Notes under the pieces: generated by a model
The model's database searches: none
What the model was told of the DNA's origin: nothing
Seen by the model: the letters and a program-made list of their open reading frames with translations, nothing else
Made by a program: the position numbers and the translations under genes
In this document: positions 1 to 10,482 of the stretch, one piece after another
Numbering within the stretch: the first letter of the stretch is position 1
How the letters are laid out: every line of letters starts with the position of its first letter
Source: Phocoena phocoena
Lineage: Eukaryota > Chordata > Mammalia > Artiodactyla > Phocoenidae
NCBI RefSeq assembly: GCF_963924675.1
Contig: NW_027077456.1
Coordinates: 124,001 to 188,000, forward strand
DNA: 64,000 bases
Direction: 5' to 3'

Positions 1-1747
1 GTAGTTCACGTAGAATCACCGTACCTGCATCCACTCACTATGCCGCTACGGGCCTGATGACACAGATTTCATTGCTGAGTGATATTGCATTGTACGTACG
101 TGCCACAACTTCTTTATCCATATTTTGCTTTCTGGGATATTTACCTGTTACTGTAGACGAGCTTCTTGTGAACACAGCCGTCCCAAATATTGGGGTGGCT
201 GTCTGTTTTTGATTTTAATTTCCGTAAGCTATAGGACCATAAGTGGAAGTGCCATAGACTGTGTTGCTTTGTTTCTTATGTGTTTCAGGAAACACCATAC
301 ACTTCTCCAGGCTGGCTGCTGGCAATTTACATCCTGCCAATCAGCATAACAAGGCTCCCTGTTCTCCATATCCTGTCCTACCTTTCTGGATTTTACACTT
401 TTTTCAGATGGCCCTCTTGCCCGGGGGGCAGTGAGACTTCATTGTAGTGCAGATTTCCTTTACAGGCTTGCTTGGTTGGCCAAAAAGGGCGTATGCGTTT
501 TTCCCTGAATATATTCAGGAAAAAACGCATACGCCCTTTTTGGCCAAGTGCATCATTGTCGACGTTCTGCCTCTTTTCCTATGCTTTCAGGGCAATTCCA
601 GTTTACCCCCTGCAATCGTTTTCCTGAAATTCTGCCCCGCTTTCACGTCCCCTTCGCAGGCTTACTTCAATATATTTTTGGAGGATAGCTGTCATTTATA
701 ACTCTGCAGGTTTGTGAATTACAGTGCCCCTGAGCTCCTTTCTTCAACTCGCTTTCTTGTGAGCTGGGCACAAAACCGCAGGATTGCTTCAGGCCCTAAT
801 CTGTTTCGGGCAGGGCATGCTGAGCCTTTGGTAAATTCCTCTTCCTGGTGGGAAATGAGCGTTACATTTGCCCGTGCAGACACCTACAGCTAGTCTCTCA
901 TTGGTTCTCCCTATTCCTGTTCATCTTGCACAGAAATTGCAAGCTGTGCCAAACAGGAGGTTAAAGGCACTGACTCTCCAAGCAGGGAGACTGTTAGTAA
1001 ATCATCTGGAATGGTGAACCCGAGGACCAGGATACGAAAACTGAGATGCATTTTAAATCATTTCCCCATAACACGGTGGACCATACTGTGGGTTTCACAT
1101 GCATGTTTTAGCTGGAGGAAGAATCCCTTGAACCTGAAGAGTTGGGACCCATGGAATAGGTACCATACAGTATGACTTCAAAGGGTGTGCATTTGCTCAC
1201 CTAAACTCACCAATGCTATCAGCCTGAAGTGTCCAGCCTTATGTCTCAACCAGCTCTGGGTGTAGATGTGGTCAATCCCGGTTGCATCACATGCCCTGAG
1301 TGAATTATTTAAGAATTGCTTTCTATTTCACTGTCTTTGTGTTTTGTTTTCGAAATTTATTTTGATAATGGGATTTATCGGATTTTCACTGCTGCCTTTC
1401 GGCCGCTGTACACACCCTTGATTCTCTTACGGAGACATATATATCCATGGGTTTTAAGATTCTTCCTAGTCAGGTATATTCCTAATCCTTGAATATGTGG
1501 TGTTTGGTCCATTTCGTTGAGCAAGGAGTAGGTCTTGTCTATTACATATTGGGCTTATGGAAAGTTATCTGTGCTAATTTCAGCCTCTGGTTTTATGCAG
1601 CACCCCAAGGCACCTTTCCCCATAAGCAAGCACTAGTTGGTTTTCTAAATTTGAGACCCTTTTCTATTTTGTAATTCAGTTCATGTGTAGTCAAGTTTAC
1701 ATTCCGTGTATTCGTGATATCTTATGATGTTTCTTTTTCTGTGTGAC
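1..1747 (+). repeat. Monomer 1, type A ('acgtcc' subtype)
   Basis: A haplotype throughout: gttactg at offset 148, cccaaat at 183, ccctcttgcc at 416, and an A 3' end finishing 'atccttg', 'tgtttgg' and gtattcg. It starts with the tacggg/aacttc/catatt set that otherwise follows a B unit, so the unseen unit upstream is probably B. Private changes are t at 503, which mismatches the palindrome (476-547), and t at 603. Confidence 0.96.
476..547. repeat. Palindrome copy with a T-to-C mismatch (monomer 1)
   Basis: T-to-C at 503 breaks the pair with A at 520; all other pairs hold. The change is private to this unit. Confidence 0.95.
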
Positions 1748-3494
1748 GTAGTTCACGTAGAATCACCGTACCTGCATCCACTCACTATGCCGCTATGGGC
1801 CTGATGACACAGATTTCATTGCTGAGTGATATTGCATTGTACGTACGTGCCACAAGTTCTTTATCCATTTTTTGCTTTCTGGGATATTTACCTGATACTG
1901 TAGACGAGCTTCTTGTGAACACAGCCGTCTCAAATATTGGGGTGGCTGTCTGTTTTTGATGTTAATTTCCGTAAGCTATAGGACCATAAGTGGAAGTGCC
2001 ATAGGCTGTGTTGCTTTGTTTCTTTCGTGTTTCAGGAAACACCATACACTTCTCCAGGGTGGCTGCTGGCAATTTACATCCTGCCAATCAGCATAACAAG
2101 GCTCCCTGTTCTCCATATCCTGTCCTACCTTTCTGGATTTTACACTTTTTTCAGATGGCCCTTTTGCCAGGGGGGCAGTGAGACTTCATTGTAGTGCAGA
2201 TTTCATTTACAGGCTTGCTTGGTTGGCCAAAAAGGGCGTATGCGTTTTTTCCTGAATATATTCAGGAAAAAACACATACGCCCTTTTTGGCCAAGTGCAT
2301 CATTGTCGACGTTCTGCCTCTTTTCCTATGCTTTCAGGGCAATTCCAGTCTACCCCCTGCAATCGTTTTCCTGAAATTCTGCCCCGCTTTCAACTCCCCT
2401 TCGCAGGCTTACTTCAATATATTTTTGGAGGATAGCTGTCATTTATAACTCTGCAGGTTTGTGAATTACAGTGCCCCTGAGCTCCTTTCTTCAACTCGCT
2501 TTCTTGTGAGCTGGGCACAAAACCGCAGGATTGCTTCAGGCCCTAATCTGTTTCCGGCAGGGCACGCTGAGCCTTTGGTTAATTCCTCTTCCTGGTGGGA
2601 AATGAGCGTTACATTTGCCCGTGCAGACACCTACAGCTAGTCTCTCATTGGTTCTCCCTATTCCTGTTCATTTTGCACAGAAATTGCAAGCTGTGCCAAA
2701 GAGGAGGTTAAAGGCACTGACTCTCCAAGCGGGGAGAGTGTTAGTAAAGCATCTGGAATGGTGAACCCGAGGACCAGGATACGAAAACTGAGATGCATTT
2801 TAAATCATTTCCCAATCACATGGTGGACGATACTCTTGGTTTCCCATGCATGTTTTAGCTGGAGGAAGAATCCCTTGAACCTGGAGAGTTGGGACCCATG
2901 GAATGGGTACCATGCAGTATGACTTCAAAGGGTCTGCATTTGCTCACCGAAACTCACCAATGCTATCAGCCTGAAGTGTCCAGCCTTATGTCTCAACCAG
3001 CTCTGGGTGTAGATGTGTTAAATCCCGGTTGCATCACATGCCCTGAGTGAATTATTTAAGAATTGCTCTCTATTTCACTGTCTTTATGATTTTTTTTTGA
3101 AATTTATTTTGATAATGGGATTTATCGGATTTTCACTGCTGCGTTTATGCCGCTGTACACACGCTTGATTCTCTTATGGAGACATATATATCCATGGGTT
3201 TTAAGATTCTTCCTAGTCAGGTATATTCCTAGGCGTTGAATATGTGGTGTTGGGTCCATTTCGTTGAGCAAGGAGTAGGTCTTGTCTATTACATATTTGG
3301 CTTATGGAAAGTTATCTGTGCTAATTTCAGTCTCTGGTTTTATGAAGCACCCCAACGCACCTTTCCCCATAAGCAAGCACTAGTTGGTTTTCTAAATTTG
3401 AGACCCTGTTCTGTTTTGTAATTCAGTTCATGTGTAGTCAAGTTTACATTCCGTGTATTAGTGATATCTTATGATGTTTCTTTTTCTGTGTGAC
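1748..3494 (+). repeat. Monomer 2, type B
   Basis: B haplotype: gatactg, gtctcaaat, gatgttaat, ataggctg, cttttgccagg, gatttcatt, ccggcagggcacg, aatcacatgg, a T9 run near 3089 and the 3' end gaagcacc/caacg/gtattag. Palindrome 2223-2294 has one C/A mismatch (2243 against 2274). It is the reference for the left-hand B subtype (gatgtt at offset 214, cttatgg at 1430). Confidence 0.96.
2223..2294. repeat. Palindrome, B-haplotype form with one mismatch
   Basis: G-to-A at 2274, in a CpG, leaves C (2243) opposite A. In an RNA from the minus strand the same position would be a G-U wobble, so a minus-strand hairpin keeps its full stem. The form recurs in units 4, 7, 10, 13, 16, 18, 20 and 25. Confidence 0.95.
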
Positions 3495-5241
3495 GTAGTT
3501 CACGTAGAATCACCGTACCTGCATCCACTCACTATGCCGCTACGGGCCTGATGACACAGATTTCATTGCTGAGTGATATTGCATTGTACGTACGTGCCAC
3601 AACTTCTTTATCCATATTTTGCTTTCTGGGATATTTACCTGTTACTGTAGACGAGCTTCTTGTGAACACAGCCGTCCCAAATATTGGGGTGGCTGTCTGT
3701 TTTTGATTTTAATTTCCGTAAGCTATAGGACCATAAGTGGAAGTGCCATAGACTGTGTTGCTTTGTTTCTTATGTGTTTCAGGAAACACCATACACTTCT
3801 CCAGGCTGGCTGCTGGCAATTTACATCCTGCCAATCAGCATAACAAGGCTCCCTGTTCTCCATATCCTGTCCTACCTTTCTGGATTTTACACTTTTTTCA
3901 GATGGCCCTCTTGCCCGGGGGGCAGTGAGACTTCATTGTAGTGCAGATTTCCTTTACAGGCTTGCTTGGTTGGCCAAAAAGGGCGTATGCGTTTTTTCCT
4001 GAATATATTCAGGAAAAAACGCATACGCCCTTTTTGGCCAAGTGCATCATTGTCGACGTTCTGCCTCTTTTCCTATGCTTTCAGGGCAATTCCAGTCTAC
4101 CCCCTGCAATCGTTTTCCTGAAATTCTGCCCCGCTTTCAAGTCCCCTTCGCAGGCTTACTTCAATATATTTTTGGAGGATAGCTGTCATTTATAACTCTG
4201 CAGGTTTGTGAATTACAGTGCCCCTGAGCTCCTTTCTTCAACTCGCTTTCTTGTGAACTGGGCACAAAACCGCAGGATTGCTTCAGGCCCTAATCTGTTT
4301 CGGGCAGGGCATGCTGAGCCTTTGGTAAATTCCTCTTCCTGGTGGGAAATGAGCGTTACATTTGCCCGTGCAGACACCTACAGCTAGTCTCTCATTGGTT
4401 CTCCCTATTCCTGTTCATCTTGCACAGAAATTGCAAGCTGTGCCAAACAGGAGGTTAAAGGCACTGACTCTCCAAGCAGGGAGACTGTTAGTAAATCATC
4501 TGGAATGGTGAACCCGAGGACCAGGATACGAAAACTGAGATGCATTTTAAATCATTTCCCCATAACACGGTGGACCATACTGTGGGTTTCACATGCATGT
4601 TTTAGCTGGAGGAAGAATCCCTTGAACCTGAAGAGTTGGGACCCATGGAATAGGTACCATACAGTATGACTTCAAAGGGTGTGCATTTGCTCACCTAAAC
4701 TCACCAATGCTATCAGCCTGAAGTGTCCAGCCTTATGTCTCAACCAGCTCTGGGTGTAGATGTGGTCAATCCCGGTTGCATCACATGCCCTGAGTGAATT
4801 ATTTAAGAATTGCTCTCTATTTCACTGTCTTTGTGTTTTGTTTTCGAAATTTATTTTGATAATGGGATTTATCGGATTTTCACTGCTGCCTTTCGGCCGC
4901 TGTACACACCCTTGATTCTCTTACGGAGACATATATATCCATGGGTTTTAAGATTCTTCCTAGTCAGGTATATTCCTAGGCGTTGAATATGTGGTGTTGG
5001 GTCCATTTCGTTGAGCAAGGAGTAGGTCTTGTCTATTACATATTTGGCTTATGGAAAGTTATCTGTGCTAATTTCAGTCTCTGGTTTTATGCAGTACCCC
5101 AAGGCACCTTTCCCCATAAGCAAGCACTAGTTGGTTTTCTAAATTTGAGACCCTTTTCTATTTTGTAATTCAGTTCATGTGTAGTCAAGTTTTCATTCCG
5201 TGTATTCGTGATATCTTATGATGTTTCTTTTTCTGTGTGAC
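3495..5241 (+). repeat. Monomer 3, type A ('aagtcc' subtype)
   Basis: A haplotype with gaactggg at offset 763. The 3' end carries 'gcagtacc' and t at offset 1699 (gttttcatt), shared with units 6 and 19, and in each case the next unit is B. Palindrome 3970-4041 is perfect and serves as the reference copy. Confidence 0.96.
3970..4041. repeat. 72-bp perfect palindrome, zero spacer (reference copy)
   Basis: The left arm of 36 bases (3970-4005) begins ttggccaaaaagggcg and ends cctgaata; the right arm (4006-4041) is its exact reverse complement, with symmetry centre gaata|tattc. Both DNA strands and any transcript from either strand could fold into a hairpin of about 34 pairs with a four-base loop. 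Including two flanking bases, the left end reads ggttggccaaaaag, which resembles mariner terminal repeats. The same element lies at offset 476-547 of every unit, and 22 of the 37 copies are perfect. Confidence 0.97.
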
Positions 5242-6988
5242 GTAGTTCACGTAGAATCACCGTACCTGCATCCACTCACTATGCCGCTATGGGCCTGATG
5301 ACACAGATTTCATTGCTGAGTGATATTGCATTGTACGTACGTGCCACAAGTTCTTTATCCATTTTTTGCTTTCTGGGATATTTACCTGATACTGTAGACG
5401 AGCTTCTTGTGAACACAGCCGTCTCAAATATTGGGGTGGCTGTCTGTTTTTGATGTTAATTTCCGTAAGCTATAGGACCATAAGTGGAAGTGCCATAGGC
5501 TGTGTTGCTTTGTTTCTTTCGTGTTTCAGGAAACACCATACACTTCTCCAGGGTGGCTGCTGGCAATTTACATCCTGCCAATCAGCATAACAAGGCTCCC
5601 TGTTCTCCATATCCTGTCCTACCTTTCTGGATTTTACACTTTTTTCAGATGGCCCTTTTGCCAGGGGGGCAGTGAGACTTCATTGTAGTGCAGATTTCAT
5701 TTACAGGCTTGCTTGGTTGGCCAAAAAGGGCGTATGCGTTTTTTCCTGAATATATTCAGGAAAAAACACATACGCCCTTTTTGGCCAAGTGCATCATTGT
5801 CGATGTTCTGCCTCTTTTCCTATGCTTTCAGGGCAATTCCAGTCTACCCCCTGCAATCGTTTTCCTGAAATTCTGCCCCGCTTTCAACTCCCCTTCGCAG
5901 GCTTACTTCAATATATTTTTGGAGGATAGCTGTCATTTATAACTCTGCAGGTTTGTGAATTACAGTGCCCCTGAGCTCCTTTCTTCAACTCGCTTTCTTG
6001 TGAGCTGGGCACAAAACCGCAGGATTGCTTCAGGCCCTAATCTGTTTCCGGCAGGGCACGCTGAGCCTTTGGTTAATTCCTCTTCCTGGTGGGAAATGAG
6101 CGTTACATTTGCCCGTGCAGACACCTACAGCTAGTCTCTCATTGGTTCTCCCTATTCCTGTTCATTTTGCACAGAAATTGCAAGCTGTGCCAAAGAGGAG
6201 GTTAAAGGCACTGACTCTCCAAGCGGGGAGAGTGTTAGTAAAGCATCTGGAATGGTGAACCCGAGGACCAGGATACGAAAACTGAGATGCATTTTAAATC
6301 ATTTCCCAATCACATGGTGGACGATACTCTTGGTTTCCCATGCATGTTTTAGCTGGAGGAAGAATCCCTTGAACCTGGAGAGTTGGGACCCATGGAATGG
6401 GTACCATGCAGTATGACTTCAAAGGGTCTGCATTTGCTCACCGAAACTCACCAATGCTATCAGCCTGAAGTGTCCAGCCTTATGTCTCAACCAGCTCTGG
6501 GTGTAGATGTGTTAAATCCCGGTTGCATCACATGCCCTGAGTGAATTATTTAAGAATTGCTCTCTATTTCACTGTCTTTATGATTTTTTTTTGAAATTTA
6601 TTTTGATAATGGGATTTATCGGATTTTCACTGCTGCGTTTATGCCGCTGTACACACGCTTGATTCTCTTATGGAGACATATATATCCATGGGTTTTAAGA
6701 TTCTTCCTAGTCAGGTATATTCCTAGGCGTTGAATATGTGGTGTTGGGTCCATTTCGTTGAGCAAGGAGTAGGTCTTCTCTATTACATATTTGGCTTATG
6801 GAAAGTTATCTGTGCTAATTTCAGTCTCTGGTTTTATGAAGCACCCCAACGCACCTTTCCCCATAAGCAAGCACTAGTTTGTTTTCTAAATTTGAGACCC
6901 TGTTCTGTTTTGTAATTCAGTTCATGTGTAGTCAAGTTTACATTCCGTGTATTAGTGATATCTTATGATGTTTCTTTTTCTGTGTGAC
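5242..6988 (+). repeat. Monomer 4, type B
   Basis: B haplotype. T at 5804 destroys the SalI site (gtcgat), a CpG transition shared only with unit 7. C at 6778 is also shared with unit 7, and 'agtttgttttc' near 6880 is private. Palindrome 5717-5788 has the B-type mismatch. Confidence 0.95.
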
Positions 6989-8735
6989 GTAGTTCACGTA
7001 GAATCACCGTACCTGCATCCACTCACTATGCCGCTACGGGCCTGATGACACAGATTTCATTGCTGAGTGATATTGCATTGTACGTACGTGCCACAACTTC
7101 TTTATCCATATTTTGCTTTCTGGGATATTTACCTGTTACTGTAGACGAGCTTCTTGTGAACACAGCCGTCCCAAATATTGGGGTGGCTGTCTGTTTTTGA
7201 TTTTAATTTCCGTAAGCTATAGGACCATAAGTGGAAGTGCCATAGACTGTGTTGCTTTGTTTCTTATGTGTTTCAGGAAACACCATACACTTCTCCAGGC
7301 TGGCTGCTGGCAATTTACATCCTGCCAATCAGCATAACAAGGCTCCCTGTTCTCCATATCCTGTCCTACCTTTCTGGATTTTACACTTTTTTCACATGGC
7401 CCTCTTGCCCGGGGGGCAGTGAGACTTCATTGTAGTGCAGATTTCCTTTACAGGCTTGCTTGGTTGGCCAAAAAGGGCGTATGCGTTTTTTCCTGAATAT
7501 ATTCAGGAAAAAACGCATACGCCCTTTTTGGCCAAGTGCATCATTGTCGACGTTCTGCCTCTTTTCCTATGCTTTCAGGGCAATTCCAGTCTACCCCCTG
7601 CAATCGTTTTCCTGAAATTCTGCCCCGCTTTCAAGTCCCCTTCGCAGGCTTACTTCAATATATTTTTGGAGGATAGCTGTCATTTATAACTCTGCAGGTT
7701 TGTGAATTACAGTGCCCCTGAGCTCCTTTCTTCAACTCACTTTCTTGTGAACTGGGCACAAAACCGCAGGATTGCTTCAGGCCCTAATCTGTTTCGGGCA
7801 GGGCATGCTGAGCCTTTGGTAAATTCCTCTTCCTGGTGGGAAATGAGCGTTACATTTGCCCGTGCAGACACCTACAGCTAGTCTCTCATTGGTTCTCCCT
7901 ATTCCTGTTCATCTTGCACAGAAATTGCAAGCTGTGCCAAACAGGAGGTTAAAGGCACTGACTCTCCAAGCAGGGAGACTGTTAGTAAATCATCTGGAAT
8001 GGTGAACCCGAGGACCAGGATACGAAAACTGAGATGCATTTTAAATCATTTCCCCATAACACGGTGGACGATACTCTTGGTTTCACATGCATGTTTTAGC
8101 TGGAGGAAGAATCCCTTGAACCTGAAGAGTTGGGACCCATGGAATAGGTACCATACAGTATGACTTCAAAGGGTGTGCATTTGCTCACCTAAACTCACCA
8201 ATGCTATCAGCCTGAAGTGTCCAGCCTTATGTCTCAACCAGCTCTGGGTGTAGATGTGGTCAATCCCGGTTGCATCACATGCCCTGAGTGAATTATTTAA
8301 GAATTGCTCTCTATTTCACTGTCTTTGTGTTTTGTTTTCGAAATTTATTTTGATAATGGGATTTATCGGATTTTCACTGCTGCCTTTCGGCCGCTGTACA
8401 CACCCTTGATTCTCTTACGGAGACATATATATCCATGGGTTTTAAGATTCTTCCTAGTCAGGTATATTCCTAGGTGTTGAATATGTGGTGTTGGGTCCAT
8501 TTCGTTGAGCAAGGAGTAGGTCTTGTCTATTACATATTTGGCTTATGGAAAGTTATCTGTGCTAATTTCAGCCTCTGGTTTTATGCAGCACCCCAAGGCA
8601 CCTTTCCCCATAAGCAAGCACTAGTTGGTTTTCTAAATTTGAGACCCTTTTCTATTTTGTAATTCAGTTCATGTGTAGTCAAGTTTACATTCCGTGTATT
8701 CGTGATATCTTATGATGTTTCTTTTTCTGTGTGAC
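6989..8735 (+). repeat. Monomer 5, type A ('aagtcc')
   Basis: A haplotype with c at 7395 (ttcacatgg), 'aactcactt' near 7736 and 'ggtgttgaat' near 8474, all shared with unit 8. It reads gacgatactcttggtttcac, a B-like stretch inside an A context. Palindrome 7464-7535 is perfect. Confidence 0.95.
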
Positions 8736-10482
8736 GTAGTTCACGTAGAATCACCGTACCTGCATCCACTCACTATGCCGCTATGGGCCTGATGACACAG
8801 ATTTCATTGCTGAGTGATATTGCATTGTATGTACGTGCCACAAGTTCTTTATCCATTTTTTGCTTTCTGGGATATTTACCTGTTACTGTAGACGAGCTTG
8901 TTGTGAACACAGCCGTCCCAAATATTGGGGTGGCTGTCTGTTTTTGATTTTAATTTCCGTAAGCTATAGGACCATAAGTGGAAGTGCCATAGACTGTGTT
9001 GCTTTGTTTCTTATGTGTTTCAGGAAACACCATACACTTCTCCAGGCTGGCTGCTGGCAATTTACATCCTGCCAATCAGCATAACAAGGCTCCCTGTTCT
9101 CCATATCCTGTCCTACCTTTCTGGATTTTACACTTTTTTCAGATGGCCCTCTTGCCCGGGGGGCAGTGAGACTTCATTGTAGTGCAGATTTCCTTTACAG
9201 GCTTGCTTGGTTGGCCAAAAAGGGCGTATGCGTTTTTTCCTGAATATATTCAGGAAAAAACGCATACGCCCTTTTTGGCCAAGTGCATCATTGTCGACGT
9301 TCTGCCTCTTTTCCTATGCTTTCAGGGCAATTCCAGTCTACCCCCTGCAATCGTTTTCCTGAAATTCTGCCCCGCTTTCACGTCCCCTTCGCAGGCTTAC
9401 TTCAATATATTTTTGGAGGATAGCTGTCATTTATAACTCTGCAGGTTTGTGAATTACAGTGCCCCTGAGCTCCTTTCTTCAACTCGCTTTCTTGTGAGCT
9501 GGGCACAAAACCGCAGGATTGCTTCAGGCCCTAATCTGTTTCGGGCAGGGCATGCTGAGCCTTTGGTAAATTCCTCTTCCTGGTGGGAAATGAGCGTTAC
9601 ATTTGCCTGTGCAGACACCTACAGCTAGTCTCTCATTGGTTCTCCCTATTCCTGTTCATCTTGCACAGAAATTGCAAGCTGTGCCAAACAGGAGGTTAAA
9701 GGCACTGACTCTCCAAGCAGGGAGACTGTTAGTAAATCATCTGGAATGGTGAACCCGAGGACCAGGATACGAAAACTGAGATGCATTTTAAATCATTTCC
9801 CCATAACACGGTGGACCATACTGTGGGTTTCACATGCATGTTTTAGCTGGAGGAAGAATCCCTTGAACCTGAAGAGTTGGGACCCATGGAATAGGTACCA
9901 TACAGTATGATTTCAAAGGGTGTGCATTTGCTCACCTAAACTCACCAATGCTATCAGCCTGAAGTGTCCAGCCTTATGTCTCAACCAGCTCTGGGTGTAG
10001 ATGTGGTCAATCCCGGTTGCATCACATGCCCTGAGTGAATTATTTAAGAATTGCTCTCTATTTCACTGTCTTTGTGTTTTGTTTTCGAAATTTATTTTGA
10101 TAATGGGATTTATCGGATTTTCACTGCTGCCTTTCGGCCGCTGTACACACCCTTGATTCTCTTACGGAGACATATATATCCATGGGTTTTAAGATTCTTC
10201 CTAGTCAGGTATATTCCTAGGCGTTGAATATGTGGTGTTGGGTCCATTTCGTTGAGCAAGGAGTAGGTCTTGTCTATTACATATTTGGCTTATGGAAAGT
10301 TATCTGTGCTAATTTCAGTCTCTGGTTTTATGCAGTACCCCAAGGCACCTTTCCCCATAAGCAAGCACTAGTTGGTTTTCTAAATTTGAGACCCTTTTCT
10401 ATTTTGTAATTCAGTTCATGTGTAGTCAAGTTTTCATTCCGTGTATTCGTGATATCTTATGATGTTTCTTTTTCTGTGTGAC
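8736..10482 (+). repeat. Monomer 6, type A ('acgtcc')
   Basis: A haplotype with t at 8830 (tatgtacg), g at 8900 (cttgttgtg), 'gcctgtgc' at 9608 and 'gatttcaaag' near 9909, all shared with unit 9. Its 3' end is the 'gcagtacc/gttttcatt' form of unit 3, whereas unit 9 ends like unit 1, so an exchange lies in the last quarter. Palindrome 9211-9282 is perfect. Confidence 0.95.

Noticed and set aside
280..295. Small inverted repeat gtgtttc-ag-gaaacac
   Set aside because: Seven-base arms are expected by chance in this length. It lies near the 5' edge of the switch-point interval, but I see no specific link.
125..349. 74-codon open frame in A units
   Set aside because: It starts with TTG, and B-haplotype units and unit 26 (t at 43845) do not keep it, so there is no sign of coding constraint.
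397..413. Pyrimidine tract plus cag resembling a splice acceptor, and cag/gtatat near 1471 resembling a donor
   Set aside because: Such strings are frequent in T-rich DNA, and no exon with coding content lies between them.
447..701. 84-codon open frame repeated in every unit
   Set aside because: It starts with GTG, not ATG, runs straight through the palindrome, and matches no family I know. It stays open because the array is homogenised; sporadic substitutions change residues freely.
1356..1361. Minus-strand AATAAA, a possible polyadenylation signal, once per unit
   Set aside because: A single hexamer in AT-rich sequence without a transcript model is not evidence of a gene end.
1436..1485. 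TATA-like catatatatcc followed by ccatggg
   Set aside because: The ATG opens only a 12-codon frame, and no other core-promoter signal accompanies it.
1513..1527. Plus-strand CENP-B-like ttcgttgagcaagga
   Set aside because: It matches only 6 of the 9 fixed core bases.
1489..1674. 61-codon open frame in every unit
   Set aside because: It has a TTG start (GTG in the 62-codon form of units 5 and 8), low-complexity hydrophobic composition and no family resemblance.
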